Below, piece after piece: positions 1 through 10,479 of a stretch of 64,000 bases of DNA. Within the stretch, counting starts at the first letter, position 1, and each line of letters opens with the position of its first letter. The stretch covers positions 558,001-622,000 of the forward strand of contig NZ_AP017315.1 in the NCBI RefSeq assembly GCF_002355395.1. Direction: 5' to 3'. Source of the stretch: Microcella alkaliphila. GTDB lineage: Bacteria > Actinomycetota > Actinomycetes > Actinomycetales > Microbacteriaceae. Both the position numbers and the translations under genes were made by a program. The notes under the pieces were generated by a model. The model saw only the letters and a program-made list of their open reading frames with translations. It had not been told where the DNA came from and made no database searches.

Positions 1-170
1 TCAGCATTGACGATAGGACCCGCACGTTGCCGCCGTGTTTCGCGACGAAATGCGAATCCGCGTAGTCATTATGGGCACGGAATACGTTCCGCCCCAACCC
101 GCTTAAGATGGAACACCGGATTCCAGCGTCGCATCCGGCTCCGTTCCCGCGTTTACAGAGGAGTCAGTGA

Positions 171-1676
<1,506 letters not shown>

Positions 1677-1749
1677 CGCCCGCGCCCCGCGCCGCGCGTT
1701 CGGCGCCGCACCGCCGCCCCCGCGCGCGGGTCGCGAGTCAATACCGCGA

Positions 1750-1795
1750 GTTCGGTGCAAACCCGCGCATTCGAACGCGCGGGTTTGCACCGAAC
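1750..1795. repeat. 19-bp perfect palindrome, copy 1
   Basis: Two exact 19-bp arms (1750-1768 and 1777-1795) enclose an 8-nt loop containing TTCGAA. It lies between guaB and the AbiEi-like gene. Without a T-tract it could still stop transcription of guaB, but a second, degenerate copy on the other side of the next gene (2889-2932) marks it as a member of a dispersed repeat family. Confidence 0.8.
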
Positions 1796-1900
1796 AGCGG
1801 GTGACAGGGGAGGAGTCCTGACTCCTCCCCGTGTCGGTGTAGCCACGCTGGTTCTGCAGGTCACGCGCACCCCGCACTCCGCCAGTGGGGCGCGCGCACA

Positions 1901-2866
1901 ATGCCGCCCATGGTCACCCCCCTCGACGACTTACCCATTGGGCCAGATGGCTTCGTGCTCGCCCGGGATGTCTCGCGCTTGCACGGCGAGCGTTCAACCC
2001 TTGCGCGCGCAGTTGCGCGCGGTGACCTCGTTCGTGTCGAGCGTGGTGCCTACATCGCGAGTTCGGTCTGGGCTGAAGCGCGACCCTGGGAGCGCTATCG
2101 GCTCAGGTGCCTCGCGGTTGCTCGAGCTCGTCCGGATGCAGTTCTCTGCCATGCGGCCGCCGCCGCCATCTGGGGAATCCCTCTTCTTCGCAGTGCGAGA
2201 CGCGTCGACGTGCTCGCAGGCGCGCCGGAGGCCGGGCGAGTGTCGGGCAGCCTCCACTATCGCGGCACGAGGGCCCCGGAGGCCCATATCGTCAGCGTCG
2301 ACGGTGTGCTGGTCACAGATCTCGCCCGCACTCTCGTCGAGCTCACGAGCCGCACAACCTTTGCGGAGGGCGTTGTCGCCATGGACTGGGCGTCTGGCCC
2401 CGGTCGCGAGGGTCACAGCCCGCGGGTGCCCGCGCCGCTGATTCACGAGCGCGCGGCCGAACTGGAGCTTGTCCGCGGCGCTCGCCGGCTCGCGCATGTG
2501 CTGAGCTTCGCCGATGGCCGAGCCGCGTCCGCGGGGGAGTCGCTCAGTCGGGTCCGCATGTTCGAACTCGGCTTCGTGATCCCTGAGCTGCAGTACGAGT
2601 TTCGCCTCGATACCGGTCGACGCGCGGTGACGGACTTTCGGTGGTCGCGTCAGCGCATCGTGGGCGAGTACGACGGCATCGCCAAATACCGCGCAGCGGA
2701 GTTTCGTCGGGGTCGAACGCCAGAGCAGGTCGTGGTGGAAGAGAAGCTCCGGGAGGATGCACTTCGGCGTGAGGGGGAGGGAGTCGCGCGCTGGATCTGG
2801 GATGATCTATGGACTCCACAGCGCTTCGCGTCGCTCCTCGTTGAGCACGGGGTGCCGCGGGCGTAG
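1901..2866 (+). CDS. Orphan AbiEi-type wHTH / DUF559-like nuclease-fold protein
   Basis: Function unknown. Of 321 residues, about 1-100 resemble the winged-helix domain of AbiEi-type antitoxins (GFVLARDVSRLHG, then LVRVERGAYI, then LCHAAAAAIWGIPL). The C-terminal third resembles the DUF559/Vsr-like PD-(D/E)XK fold: TDFRW, then GEYDGIAKYR, then EEKLREDALRREG, with WDDLW near the end. The acidic and Lys residues of such a site (Asp in TDF, Glu-Tyr-Asp and Lys in EYDGIAK) look intact. No AbiEii-type nucleotidyltransferase toxin lies next to it, so it is not a complete type IV toxin-antitoxin pair. It sits alone between two related palindromes, which suggests arrival as a unit. An alternative ATG lies at 1913. 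Confidence 0.7.
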   Translation: MPPMVTPLDDLPIGPDGFVLARDVSRLHGERSTLARAVARGDLVRVERGAYIASSVWAEARPWERYRLRCLAVARARPDAVLCHAAAAAIWGIPLLRSARRVDVLAGAPEAGRVSGSLHYRGTRAPEAHIVSVDGVLVTDLARTLVELTSRTTFAEGVVAMDWASGPGREGHSPRVPAPLIHERAAELELVRGARRLAHVLSFADGRAASAGESLSRVRMFELGFVIPELQYEFRLDTGRRAVTDFRWSRQRIVGEYDGIAKYRAAEFRRGRTPEQVVVEEKLREDALRREGEGVARWIWDDLWTPQRFASLLVEHGVPRA

Positions 2867-2888
2867 GTCTCTCGGGCACACGGTCCCT

Positions 2889-2932
2889 CCGGTGCAACAC
2901 TGCACGTTCGAACGCGCGGTACCGCACCAAAC
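2889..2932. repeat. Degenerate copy of the 1750-1795 palindrome
   Basis: Aligned without gaps it matches about 33 of 44 bases of copy 1, including the shared core CGTTCGAACGCGCGG and the outer GGTGCAA. The arms no longer pair perfectly. It lies just after the stop of the AbiEi-like gene, so the two copies bracket that gene. Confidence 0.6.
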
Positions 2933-3112
2933 GCGCGGGGTCGCGGCGCAGGACCGTGGGCAGGGCGGAAGCGAGCGTGGGGAAGGGCGGCAGCGGCCGC
3001 GGGGCGGGGCGGCAGTGAGCGCAGTGCGGTGCGGCGGGGGCTGGCGCGAGGGCTCGATGCCGCGTGCACCCCGCCCCCCGCCAGCCTGCACCCCGCCCGA
3101 TAGGCTTGCCGG

Positions 3113-4234
3113 GTGATGGAAATCGAGATCGGTCGGGCCAAGCGGGCGCGCAGGGCGTACTCCTTCGACGACATTGCGGTGGTGCCGAGCCGCCGCACGC
3201 GCGACCCCGAAGTCGTGTCGTTGACGTGGACGATCGATGCCTTCACCTTCGACACCCCGGTTATCGCCGCCCCCATGGACTCGGTCGTCAGCCCCGCGAC
3301 GGCGATCGCCATGGGACGCCTCGGCGGTCTCGGCGTTCTCGACCTCGAAGGCCTCTGGACCCGCTACGAGGATGCCGATGCCGAACTCGAGCGCATCCGC
3401 CAGCTTGACCCGTCGGCAGCGACCGCCGAGATGCAGCGCATCTACGCCGAGCCGATCAAGCCCGAACTGATTCGTTCGCGGCTCGCCGAGATTCGCGAGG
3501 CCGGCGTGCCGGTGGCCGGTGCCCTTAGCCCGCAGCGCACGCAGGAGCACTTCCAGGACGTTGTCGACGCCGGTGTCGACCTGTTCGTCATCCGCGGCAC
3601 GACGGTGAGCGCCGAGCATGTCGCCCGCGACCGCGAGCCGCTGAACTTGAAGAAGTTCATCTACGAGCTCGACGTGCCGGTCATTGTCGGCGGCGCCGCC
3701 ACGTACACGGCGGCCCTGCACCTCATGCGCACGGGCGCCGCGGGCGTGCTGGTCGGCTTCGGCGGCGGGGCGGCAAGCACCACGCGCCTGAGCCTCGGCA
3801 TTCACGCCCCGATGGCGACCGCCGTGAGCGACGTCGCCGCGGCCCGCCGCGACTACATGGACGAGTCGGGCGGCCGCTACGTGCACGTCATCGCTGACGG
3901 CGGCCTTGGCACGAGCGGCGACATCGTCAAGGCGGTCGCGATGGGGGCGGATGCGGTCATGCTCGGTTCCGCACTCGCGAAGGCGACCGACGCACCCGGT
4001 CGAGGGTGGCACTGGGGTGCCGAGGCGCACCACCCCGAGCTTCCCCGCGGCAACCGCGTCGCGGTCGACCAGCTGGCGCCGCTCGAGCAGCTCATGTTCG
4101 GGCCGTCGCGCCACGCCGACGGCCAGGTGAACCTCATGGGTGCGCTGCGTCGCTCGATGGCGACGACGGGGTACTCCGACCTGAAAGAGTTCCAGCGCGT
4201 CGAGGTCGTCGTCGCGCCGTACCACTCGCGCTAG
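3113..4234 (+). CDS. guaB3: GuaB3-family IMP dehydrogenase-like protein
   Basis: A 373-residue TIM-barrel IMPDH/GMP-reductase family protein without CBS domains, the type present beside guaB in most actinobacteria. Visible motifs: AYSFDDIAVVPSRRTRD, DSVVSPATAIAMGRLGGLG, and HVIADGGLGTSGDIVKA. At the place of the catalytic Cys loop of GuaB it reads GFGGGAASTTR, so the nucleophile Cys is absent; conventional IMPDH activity is therefore doubtful and its role is unknown. A TAGGCT box at 3101-3106 lies 6 nt before GTG 3113 and 9 nt before ATG 3116, which supports a leaderless mRNA starting at one of these two codons. Confidence 0.9.
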   Translation: MMEIEIGRAKRARRAYSFDDIAVVPSRRTRDPEVVSLTWTIDAFTFDTPVIAAPMDSVVSPATAIAMGRLGGLGVLDLEGLWTRYEDADAELERIRQLDPSAATAEMQRIYAEPIKPELIRSRLAEIREAGVPVAGALSPQRTQEHFQDVVDAGVDLFVIRGTTVSAEHVARDREPLNLKKFIYELDVPVIVGGAATYTAALHLMRTGAAGVLVGFGGGAASTTRLSLGIHAPMATAVSDVAAARRDYMDESGGRYVHVIADGGLGTSGDIVKAVAMGADAVMLGSALAKATDAPGRGWHWGAEAHHPELPRGNRVAVDQLAPLEQLMFGPSRHADGQVNLMGALRRSMATTGYSDLKEFQRVEVVVAPYHSR

Positions 4235-4313
4235 CGCGGGAGGCGCCCGCGAGGGCACCCGCGAGCGGGCCCGCGCCCGCCGGCTCAGCCCCGCCACAGT
4301 CGTACCCGGCAGA

Positions 4314-5132
4314 ATGTGGGCCGTGTGGAAACTCGCGCGCCGTCCGAAGTGGATCGCCCTGCTCATCCTGGCGCTCACGGTCGCCGGCGTCTTCGCCGCG
4401 ATGGGCCAGTGGCAGTTGGAGCGCGCCGTCGAGGAGGCCATCGTGGTCGAGCGCGACACCGAGACGCCGACGCCGCTCGTCGACCTCGCCGAGCCGCAGC
4501 AGGTGATGGCCTCCGACGCGAGCGGCCGCATCGTCACGGTCGACGGCTCGTGGGTCGAGGGGGACGAGCTCGTGATGACGGGTCGCCAGACGCTCACCGA
4601 GGTGAACGGCTCGCGGGACGGCGACTGGGTGGTGCGCCACCTCAGGACGGCCGACGGGGCCAGCCTCGCCGTTGCGGTGGGGGTCCTGCCCGAGGGGGCG
4701 AGCATCCCGAACCTGGACCAGGGCGCGGCGACACTCACCGGCCGCTACGTGCCGAGTGAGTCGCCGCAGACGTCGAACTTCGAGGCGGGCGAGCGCACGG
4801 CCATCGCCGTCGCCGACCTCGTCAACCTCTGGCCCGAACCCGGACCGATCTACTCGGGCTACCTCGTGTTGAGCGAGGCCCCCGAGGGTTTCGCGACGAT
4901 CCCGGCACCGCCGCCCGTCATCGAGGGGCAGCTGAACCTCTTGAACGTGTTCTACGCGATCGAGTGGGTGCTGTTCGGCGGCTTCGCCGTCTACCTGTGG
5001 TGGCGCCTGTTGCGCGACGAGTACGAGAAGCAGCTCGCCGTCGAGGAGAACGCGGGGGAGGCGGCGCGCAACGATCAGCCCACCCGCGACCCTGCCCGCG
5101 CACCGGAGCCCCAGCCCGCCGCCCTAAACTGA
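4314..5132 (+). CDS. SURF1 family cytochrome oxidase assembly protein
   Basis: Predicted membrane assembly factor for the heme-copper cytochrome c oxidase. The 272 residues show the SURF1 plan: first membrane helix at about 12-30 (ALLILALTVAGVFAAM), directly followed by the family motif GQWQLER, a soluble extracytoplasmic domain, and a second helix near residues 215-235 (IEWVLFGGFAVYLWWRLL) ending in a charged tail. The ATG is 80 nt after guaB3. The next gene begins 5 nt after its stop. Confidence 0.92.
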   Translation: MWAVWKLARRPKWIALLILALTVAGVFAAMGQWQLERAVEEAIVVERDTETPTPLVDLAEPQQVMASDASGRIVTVDGSWVEGDELVMTGRQTLTEVNGSRDGDWVVRHLRTADGASLAVAVGVLPEGASIPNLDQGAATLTGRYVPSESPQTSNFEAGERTAIAVADLVNLWPEPGPIYSGYLVLSEAPEGFATIPAPPPVIEGQLNLLNVFYAIEWVLFGGFAVYLWWRLLRDEYEKQLAVEENAGEAARNDQPTRDPARAPEPQPAALN

Positions 5133-5137
5133 GAGCC

Positions 5138-5587
5138 ATGGCGATCGGCCCCAGCCCCAAGGACATCCCCGCGATCCGTCGCACCCTTGCCGTGTACAAG
5201 GTCTCTTCCGTGCTGACGGGCACCTTCCTGCTCGGCCTGGTGGTCATGATGATCACCCGCTACGGCCTCGGCAGCGACATTGAGCTGAACGGCGAGAGCG
5301 GCTTCCTCGCCCTCACCCCGGTGGGCGAGCTGACGGGCTTCAACCTGTCGATCTTCCTGCTGGCCGTGCACGGCTGGCTGTACGTGCTCTACCTCGCCTG
5401 CGACTTCCTCCTGTGGCGACTCGTGCGCTGGCCGTTCTGGAAGTTCCTCTGGATCGCGATGGGCGGCATCATCCCCCTGCTGTCGTTCTTCTTCGAACGC
5501 CAGGTTCCCCGTGAGGTCGAGTCGATCATCCAGACGCTCGAATCGAAACAGGATGCTCGCCCCGCGACCGAGGGCGCGTCCGCGTGA
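5138..5587 (+). CDS. DUF3817 domain integral membrane protein
   Basis: A 149-residue protein of unknown function found widely in actinobacteria, often beside guaA. After a short cytosolic start ([17 protein letters not shown]) there are three membrane segments, near 25-45, 70-95 and 105-125, the last followed by [11 protein letters not shown], a typical family ending. The ATG was chosen because a TAAACT -10 box (5125-5130) lies exactly 7 nt before it, giving a leaderless start; the frame stays open further upstream but there overlaps the SURF1 gene. Its stop overlaps the guaA GTG by four bases (GTGA), so the two are probably translationally coupled. Confidence 0.88.
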   Translation: MAIGPSPKDIPAIRRTLAVYKVSSVLTGTFLLGLVVMMITRYGLGSDIELNGESGFLALTPVGELTGFNLSIFLLAVHGWLYVLYLACDFLLWRLVRWPFWKFLWIAMGGIIPLLSFFFERQVPREVESIIQTLESKQDARPATEGASA

Positions 5588-7161
5588 GCGCCGGCACCGA
5601 CCACCGCCCCGTTCTCGTCGTCGACTTTGGCGCCCAGTACGCCCAGCTGATCGCGCGGCGGGTGCGCGAGGCGAACGTGTACTCCGAGATCGTGCCGCAC
5701 ACCATCTCGGCCGACGAGGTCGCCGAGAAAAACCCGGCCGCGATCGTCTTGAGCGGCGGCCCGTCGAGCGTGTACGAGCCTGGCTCACCCGACCTCGACC
5801 CGGGCATCCTCAAACTCGGCGTTCCCGTCATGGGCATCTGCTACGGCTTCCAGGTGATGGCGAAGCAGCTCGGTGGTGAGGTCGCGAAGACGGGCCGCCG
5901 CGAGTACGGCGCCACCACCGCCCGCATCGTCGGCGACGGCGGCAGCCTGCTAACCGACCAGCCCGAGACCCAGATCACCTGGATGAGCCACGGCGACTCG
6001 GTCGCCAAGGCCCCCGAGGGTTTCGACGTGCTCGCCAGCACCGACGACACTCCGGTCGCCGCGTTCGCGAGCGACGAGAAGAAGCTGTACGGCGTGCAGT
6101 GGCACCCCGAGGTGAAGCACTCCGAGTTCGGCCAGCGCGTGCTCGAGAACTTTCTGCACCGCGCCGCCGGCATCGCCCCCGACTGGAACAGCGGCAGCGT
6201 CATCGCCGAGCAGGTCGAGCGCATTCGCGAGCAGGTCGGGGATGCGCGGGTCATCTGCGGTCTGTCCGGCGGCGTTGACAGCGCGGTCGCGGCGGCGATC
6301 GTGCACGAGGCGGTCGGCGACCAGCTCGTCTGCGTCTTCGTCGACCACGGCCTGTTGCGGGCCGATGAGCGCCGCCAGGTCGAGGAGGACTACGTGGCCG
6401 CCACGGGCATCCGCCTGGTGACGGTGGATGCTCGCCAGCAGTTCCTAGATGCGCTCTCGGGCGTCACCGACCCAGAAACGAAGCGCAAGATCATCGGCCG
6501 CGAGTTCATTCGTACGTTCGAGAACGCCGCCGAGGCACTGGTGCTCGAGGCGCAGGGCGAGGGCGAGGCCGTGAAGTTCCTCGTGCAGGGCACGCTGTAC
6601 CCCGACGTGGTCGAGTCGGGGGGTGGTACTGGCACGGCCAACATCAAGAGCCACCACAACGTCGGGGGCCTCCCCGACGACCTCGAGTTTGAGCTCGTCG
6701 AGCCGTTGCGCACCCTGTTCAAGGACGAGGTGCGCGCGATCGGCCGCGAGCTGGGGCTGCCCGAGCCGATCGTGGCCCGCCAGCCGTTCCCGGGGCCGGG
6801 CCTCGGCATTCGCATCATCGGCGAGGTGACGGAGGAGCGGCTCGAGCTGCTGCGCGAGGCCGACGCGATCGTGCGGCACGAGCTGACGGCGGCCGGCCTC
6901 GACTCGGCGATCTGGCAGTGCCCGGTTGTGCTGCTCGCCGATGTGCGCTCGGTGGGCGTGCAGGGCGACGGCCGCACGTACGGGCACCCGATCGTGCTGC
7001 GCCCAGTGTCGAGCGAAGACGCGATGACGGCCGACTGGACGCGCCTGCCCTACGACGTGCTCGCCCGCATCTCGAACCGCATCACGAACGAGGTCGAGGG
7101 TGTGAACCGGGTCGTGCTCGACGTCACGTCGAAGCCGCCGGGGACTATTGAATGGGAATGA
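5584..7161 (+). CDS. guaA: GMP synthase (glutamine-hydrolysing)
   Basis: Converts XMP, ATP and glutamine to GMP. The 525 residues hold a class I glutamine amidotransferase domain (1-200; nucleophile Cys in [11 protein letters not shown], catalytic His in QWHPEVKH), the ATP pyrophosphatase domain with P-loop SGGVDSAV, and the C-terminal dimerisation domain ending in PPGTIEWE, the usual terminal sequence of the family. It starts with GTG inside the stop of the DUF3817 gene. Together with guaB it completes the IMP to GMP branch in this cluster. A double hairpin follows. Confidence 0.98.
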   Translation: MSAGTDHRPVLVVDFGAQYAQLIARRVREANVYSEIVPHTISADEVAEKNPAAIVLSGGPSSVYEPGSPDLDPGILKLGVPVMGICYGFQVMAKQLGGEVAKTGRREYGATTARIVGDGGSLLTDQPETQITWMSHGDSVAKAPEGFDVLASTDDTPVAAFASDEKKLYGVQWHPEVKHSEFGQRVLENFLHRAAGIAPDWNSGSVIAEQVERIREQVGDARVICGLSGGVDSAVAAAIVHEAVGDQLVCVFVDHGLLRADERRQVEEDYVAATGIRLVTVDARQQFLDALSGVTDPETKRKIIGREFIRTFENAAEALVLEAQGEGEAVKFLVQGTLYPDVVESGGGTGTANIKSHHNVGGLPDDLEFELVEPLRTLFKDEVRAIGRELGLPEPIVARQPFPGPGLGIRIIGEVTEERLELLREADAIVRHELTAAGLDSAIWQCPVVLLADVRSVGVQGDGRTYGHPIVLRPVSSEDAMTADWTRLPYDVLARISNRITNEVEGVNRVVLDVTSKPPGTIEWE

Positions 7162-7229
7162 GCGCGCTGGTCAACGAGGCCATTTCTGGCCTCGTTGCGC
7201 GCTCGTTCCTGCGGGCGTCTCGCCCGCAG
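7160..7229 (+). terminator. Tandem hairpin terminator after guaA
   Basis: Two perfect hairpins in a row. The first has an 11-bp stem (7172-7182 with 7187-7197, loop TTTC) extended by an outer 7-bp stem that begins on the guaA stop codon. The second has a 9-bp stem (7209-7217 with 7221-7229, loop TCT). There is no long T-tract, as is common in high-GC actinobacteria. Confidence 0.75.
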
Positions 7230-7249
7230 AGCCTTGAGCCCCGAGCATC

Positions 7250-7732
7250 GTGAACGACCGAATTGACGTCGAGCGTCGGCTCACCGACTTCTGGGACGCG
7301 CTCGGCGACGACGACGATCTCGCGGAATCTGACGCGCGCCTGCTCGCGATCGTCGACGGCCTGCCGGTGGCGCGCATCCTGTTCGAGCGAGCGTCGCTGC
7401 GCGACGCGCTCGGATTCGAGGCGGATGCTGTTCTCCTCTACGAGGCGGCGCTTGCGGCCGGCCTCCCGTCGCCCGACGGCGAGCGCGCGGTGATCCAGCT
7501 CGCGTCCTCCCTGCGCAATCTCGGTCGCGCCGAGGAGGCGTTCGCCCTGCTCGAGCCGTTCGTCGAGGACGACGAGGTGGGCGCCCAGGCCTCCGCCTTC
7601 GCCGCGCTGTGCCTGATCGACCTGGGCAGAAACGCGGAAGCCGCGAGGCTCGCGCTGTCAGCGCTTGCCCCGCGGCTTCCGGAATACGGTCGCGCGGTCG
7701 CGTCGTACGTTGACGACCTCGAGCTCGACTGA
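7250..7732 (+). CDS. Small tetratricopeptide-repeat protein
   Basis: A 160-residue soluble protein built of TPR-type helical pairs of the group 5 type. Repeats are visible as ARILFERASLRDALGFEADAV, then AVIQLASSLRNLGRAEEAFA and AFAALCLIDLGRNAEAARLA. Family members are uncharacterised scaffold proteins. It starts with GTG 21 nt after the guaA hairpins, so it is probably transcribed separately or by read-through. No partner can be named from context. Confidence 0.85.
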   Translation: MNDRIDVERRLTDFWDALGDDDDLAESDARLLAIVDGLPVARILFERASLRDALGFEADAVLLYEAALAAGLPSPDGERAVIQLASSLRNLGRAEEAFALLEPFVEDDEVGAQASAFAALCLIDLGRNAEAARLALSALAPRLPEYGRAVASYVDDLELD

Positions 7733-7754
7733 GTCGCGCTCGAGGCCGTCGTAA

Positions 7755-8570
7755 CTACTCGCCTCCGCGCAGGATGGCGAGGATGCGGAGGATCTCGATG
7801 TACAGCCAGACGACGGTGAGCACGATGCCGAACACGGCGCGCCAGGCGAACTGACGCGGGGCGCCGTTCTCGACGCCGCGCTTGACGGCGTCGAAGTCGA
7901 GCACGAGCGAGTAGGCGGCCAGCAGCACGACGAGGACGCCGAGGATCAGGCCGATGGGGATGCCGGCGATGGTCGCGGTGCGCAGGCCGAACTCGTTGTC
8001 GGTAACACCGAACAGGATCAGCCCGAGGTTCACGAGCGAGAACAGCGCGTAGCCCACCATCGCGATCAGGAACACCTTCGTCGCCCGCTTTGACGCGCGA
8101 ATCTTGCCGCTGCGGAACAGCAGCAGCGTGGCAACGAACACGGCCGCAGTGCCGATGAGGGCCTGCGTTGCGATGCCCTGGTACTGCGTCATCTCGAAGA
8201 TCTGTGAGATGCCTCCGACGAACACGCCCTGCACCGCCGAGTAGGCGAGCACAAGCCCGGGCACGGTCTTCTTCTTGAAGATGTTGACGAGCGCGAGCAC
8301 GAAGCCGGCGATCGCGGCGGGGATGGCGAGGAACGGCAGGAACCAGCCGATGGCGGCACCCACGGCGAGGATCGCGAAGGCGCCCACGGCCTTCTGGATC
8401 GTGTCCTCGTAGGTCATGCGGTCGGTGTCGGCGGGCGTCGCCGACGGGCGACCGTAGAGCTCGTCGAGCTGCTCGGCGCTCGGCGCGGGCGTCACGCGGT
8501 TCGCAATCGCCGAGGTCTGGTTCAGCTGGAAGGCGGGGGAGTTGAACGCGGGGTTCGACATCGAAGCCAT
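7755..8570 (-). CDS. Bax inhibitor-1 / YccA family membrane protein
   Basis: A 271-residue integral membrane protein. A polar N-terminal tail of about 55 residues (NPAFNSPAF near the start) precedes roughly seven helices that fill the rest, the layout of bacterial Bax inhibitor-1-like proteins, some of which behave as pH-gated calcium leak channels. The extended tail is typical of the actinobacterial branch. The ATG follows AGAGGACCC on the minus strand; a second ATG three codons later is possible. It is convergent with the TPR gene. Confidence 0.92.
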   Translation of the reverse strand: MASMSNPAFNSPAFQLNQTSAIANRVTPAPSAEQLDELYGRPSATPADTDRMTYEDTIQKAVGAFAILAVGAAIGWFLPFLAIPAAIAGFVLALVNIFKKKTVPGLVLAYSAVQGVFVGGISQIFEMTQYQGIATQALIGTAAVFVATLLLFRSGKIRASKRATKVFLIAMVGYALFSLVNLGLILFGVTDNEFGLRTATIAGIPIGLILGVLVVLLAAYSLVLDFDAVKRGVENGAPRQFAWRAVFGIVLTVVWLYIEILRILAILRGGE

Positions 8571-8662
8571 GGGTCCTCTTTCAGGGGTGTCGGCCAGTCG
8601 GAGTTGTCGCCGGTCGGCCCCTCCATTCTAGGGAGGGTCGGCCGCGATTCGCCTGGTGGCGC

Positions 8663-9160
8663 CTATGCGTCGGCTGGATGCGCGGTGCGCGGCCGCGCGG
8701 ACGGCGCACGATCGAGCGCGGCGGCCCACCACGAGCATCCGACGGTGACGACCGCGCCGAGCGCGAGAGCGGCCAGCATGCCGGGGTACTCGCGGAAGGC
8801 AACGGCGGCCACAACCCCGGCGAGCAGCACGGGACCGACGGTGATGAGGGTGATCCAGGGGCGGTGGCGGGCGAGCAGCCAGCCCAGATAGGGAATCGCG
8901 AGGGTCCAGAGGGCTTGGGGGCCCGTGAGGAGCAGCCACAGGGTGCCGAGGCTGGGGGCGACCGGTAGCAGGCGACGCCAGGCGCGGGCAGGCAGCAGGA
9001 ACCAGCCGAGGGCGTGCGCGGCCGAGCCGACGGCGAGTGGCCACAGGTTGGTCGTCGACGCGGCCTGCAGGTGCACGAGGCCGCCGGCGATGAGGGTGAG
9101 GCCGATCGCGGCCCGCTCGCGGTGGGTGCCCCAGCGCAGGGGCAGGTGGTCGGCGCTCAC
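8663..9160 (-). CDS. Hypothetical membrane protein
   Basis: I do not recognise a characterised family. From the chosen GTG the product has 165 residues with about five membrane helices (AAIGLTLIAGGLVHL, LWPLAVGSAAHALGWFLLP, TLWLLLTGPQALWTLAIP, WITLITVGPVLLAGVVAAV, MLAALALGAVVTVGCSW) and a short basic tail. The frame stays open upstream, but that part is low-complexity and lies opposite a coding region, so the GTG at 9160 (SADHLPLRWG) is preferred. It lies 16 nt after the stop of the DUF4190 gene, so the two probably form one transcript. Confidence 0.75.
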   Translation of the reverse strand: MSADHLPLRWGTHRERAAIGLTLIAGGLVHLQAASTTNLWPLAVGSAAHALGWFLLPARAWRRLLPVAPSLGTLWLLLTGPQALWTLAIPYLGWLLARHRPWITLITVGPVLLAGVVAAVAFREYPGMLAALALGAVVTVGCSWWAAALDRAPSARPRTAHPADA

Positions 9161-9176
9161 GGCTTCGGTACCTCGG

Positions 9177-9443
9177 TCACGACGGGAACGGTGCGGTGAA
9201 GGCTTGGTAGACGATGGCTCCGGCGAAGATCCAGCCGGCGAGCCAGAGATAGCCGAGCCCGACGGCCGTCCAGGCGAGCGGGGCGCCGCGCTCGGCGCCG
9301 CCCGAGCGGTGGATCTGGCCGGCGGCGATGTGGCCAAAGAGGGCGGCGAACGGGCTGACGAGCAGGGCCAGGATGAACGCGACGACTGCGAGCGCGTTGG
9401 TGCGGCGGCGCGGGCGGGTGTCCGCGGGCGTCGGGTCGCTCAT
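9177..9443 (-). CDS. DUF4190 domain membrane protein
   Basis: An 88-residue protein with two membrane helices, near residues 18-38 and 60-80, and the DUF4190 signature between them (FGHIAAGQIHRSG). Function unknown; such proteins are common small actinobacterial membrane proteins. On the minus strand a TAGCCT -10 box lies 7 nt before the ATG, which points to leaderless transcription. It is divergent from the phosphodiesterase gene with only 31 bp between the two start codons. Confidence 0.85.
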   Translation of the reverse strand: MSDPTPADTRPRRRTNALAVVAFILALLVSPFAALFGHIAAGQIHRSGGAERGAPLAWTAVGLGYLWLAGWIFAGAIVYQAFTAPFPS

Positions 9444-9449
9444 GCCCGC

Positions 9450-9467
9450 GAGGCTACCGCGTACGCT
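9450..9467. promoter_or_regulatory. Back-to-back leaderless -10 boxes
   Basis: Within the 31 bp between two divergent start codons, the minus strand carries TAGCCT (9450-9455) 7 nt before the DUF4190 ATG, and the plus strand carries TACGCT (9462-9467) 7 nt before the phosphodiesterase GTG. Each gene's -35 region must lie inside the other's coding sequence. Confidence 0.55.
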
Positions 9468-9474
9468 CGGTGAG

Positions 9475-10467
9475 GTGGCCTTCGAAACGCGCCCCGAGCA
9501 TCCGATGGTGATCGCGCACCGCGGAGCGAGCGGGTACCGCCCCGAGCACACCGCCGCCGCGTACGAGCTGGCGATCGCCCTCGGCGCGGACGCGGTGGAA
9601 CCCGACGTGGTGCCGACCCGCGATGGCGTACTCGTGGTGCGCCATGAGAACGAGATCGGCGGCACGACTGACGTCGCCGACCGTCCCGAGTTCGCCGACC
9701 GCCGCACGACGCGGGTCGTGGACGGGCACACGCTCACCGGCTGGTTCACGGAGGACTTCACGTGGGCCGAGCTCGCGACGCTCACCGCGCGGGAACGGCT
9801 GCCGCGCATGCGCCCGGCATCGACGCGGTTCGACGGCCGCTACCCGGTGCTGCGGCTGGAGGACGTACTGCGGATCATCGACGCCGCGCCGCGGGAGGTC
9901 GCCGTCGTGCTCGAGATCAAGCACGCAACGTACTTCGCGTCGGTCGGCATCGACATGGCGCGGCTGGTCGAGCGCGAGGTAATTCGCTGGCGCGCACGCG
10001 GGGGAACGGCCCCGCTCATTGTCGAATCGTTCGAGCAGGGGGTGCTCGACGCGTTGCGGCGTCGCGACCTGCGGGCCCGGTTCGTGTACTTGCATGAGCG
10101 GCGCGGCGCGGCCGCCGACCTCGTCGCGGCGCGAGGGCGGGCGGCGCCGAGCTGGGAATCGCAGCGCACGAACGTGGGACTCGACGCGCTCGCCGAGTCC
10201 GGGATGCACGGGCTCAGCGTCGAGACGTCCGCCCTGTCGCGCGACCTGGTCACCCGAGCGCACGCCTGCGGCCTGGACGTCTACACGTGGACCCTGCGCC
10301 CCGAGAACCGCTTCCTGCCCGAGCGGCATCGCATCGGGTCGTCGGCGTCGAGCCATGGCGACTGGCACGCGTGGTTTGCGGAGGTCGCGGCGACGGGCGT
10401 CGACGGGGTGTTCGCCGACCACCCCGACCTCCCGCGCGAGGCGTGGCGTGTCGGAGGCGCGACCTAG
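9475..10467 (+). CDS. Glycerophosphodiester phosphodiesterase
   Basis: Hydrolyses glycerophosphodiesters to glycerol 3-phosphate and an alcohol. The 330-residue product opens almost directly with the GDPD motif: VIAHRGASGYRPEHT, then EPDVVPTRDGVLVVRHE, giving the catalytic His pair and the metal-binding Glu and Asp. Later VLEIKH and the terminal GVFADHPD are also typical. There is no signal peptide, so it is probably cytosolic. The GTG was chosen for its position just before HRGASG and a -10 box 7 nt upstream; longer upstream frames overlap the divergent gene. Confidence 0.93.
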   Translation: MAFETRPEHPMVIAHRGASGYRPEHTAAAYELAIALGADAVEPDVVPTRDGVLVVRHENEIGGTTDVADRPEFADRRTTRVVDGHTLTGWFTEDFTWAELATLTARERLPRMRPASTRFDGRYPVLRLEDVLRIIDAAPREVAVVLEIKHATYFASVGIDMARLVEREVIRWRARGGTAPLIVESFEQGVLDALRRRDLRARFVYLHERRGAAADLVAARGRAAPSWESQRTNVGLDALAESGMHGLSVETSALSRDLVTRAHACGLDVYTWTLRPENRFLPERHRIGSSASSHGDWHAWFAEVAATGVDGVFADHPDLPREAWRVGGAT

Positions 10468-10479
10468 ACTGAGGCGGTC

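Noticed and set aside
1901..2866. Complete type IV AbiE toxin-antitoxin pair
   Set aside because: No nucleotidyltransferase toxin gene adjoins it; the next gene is guaB3.
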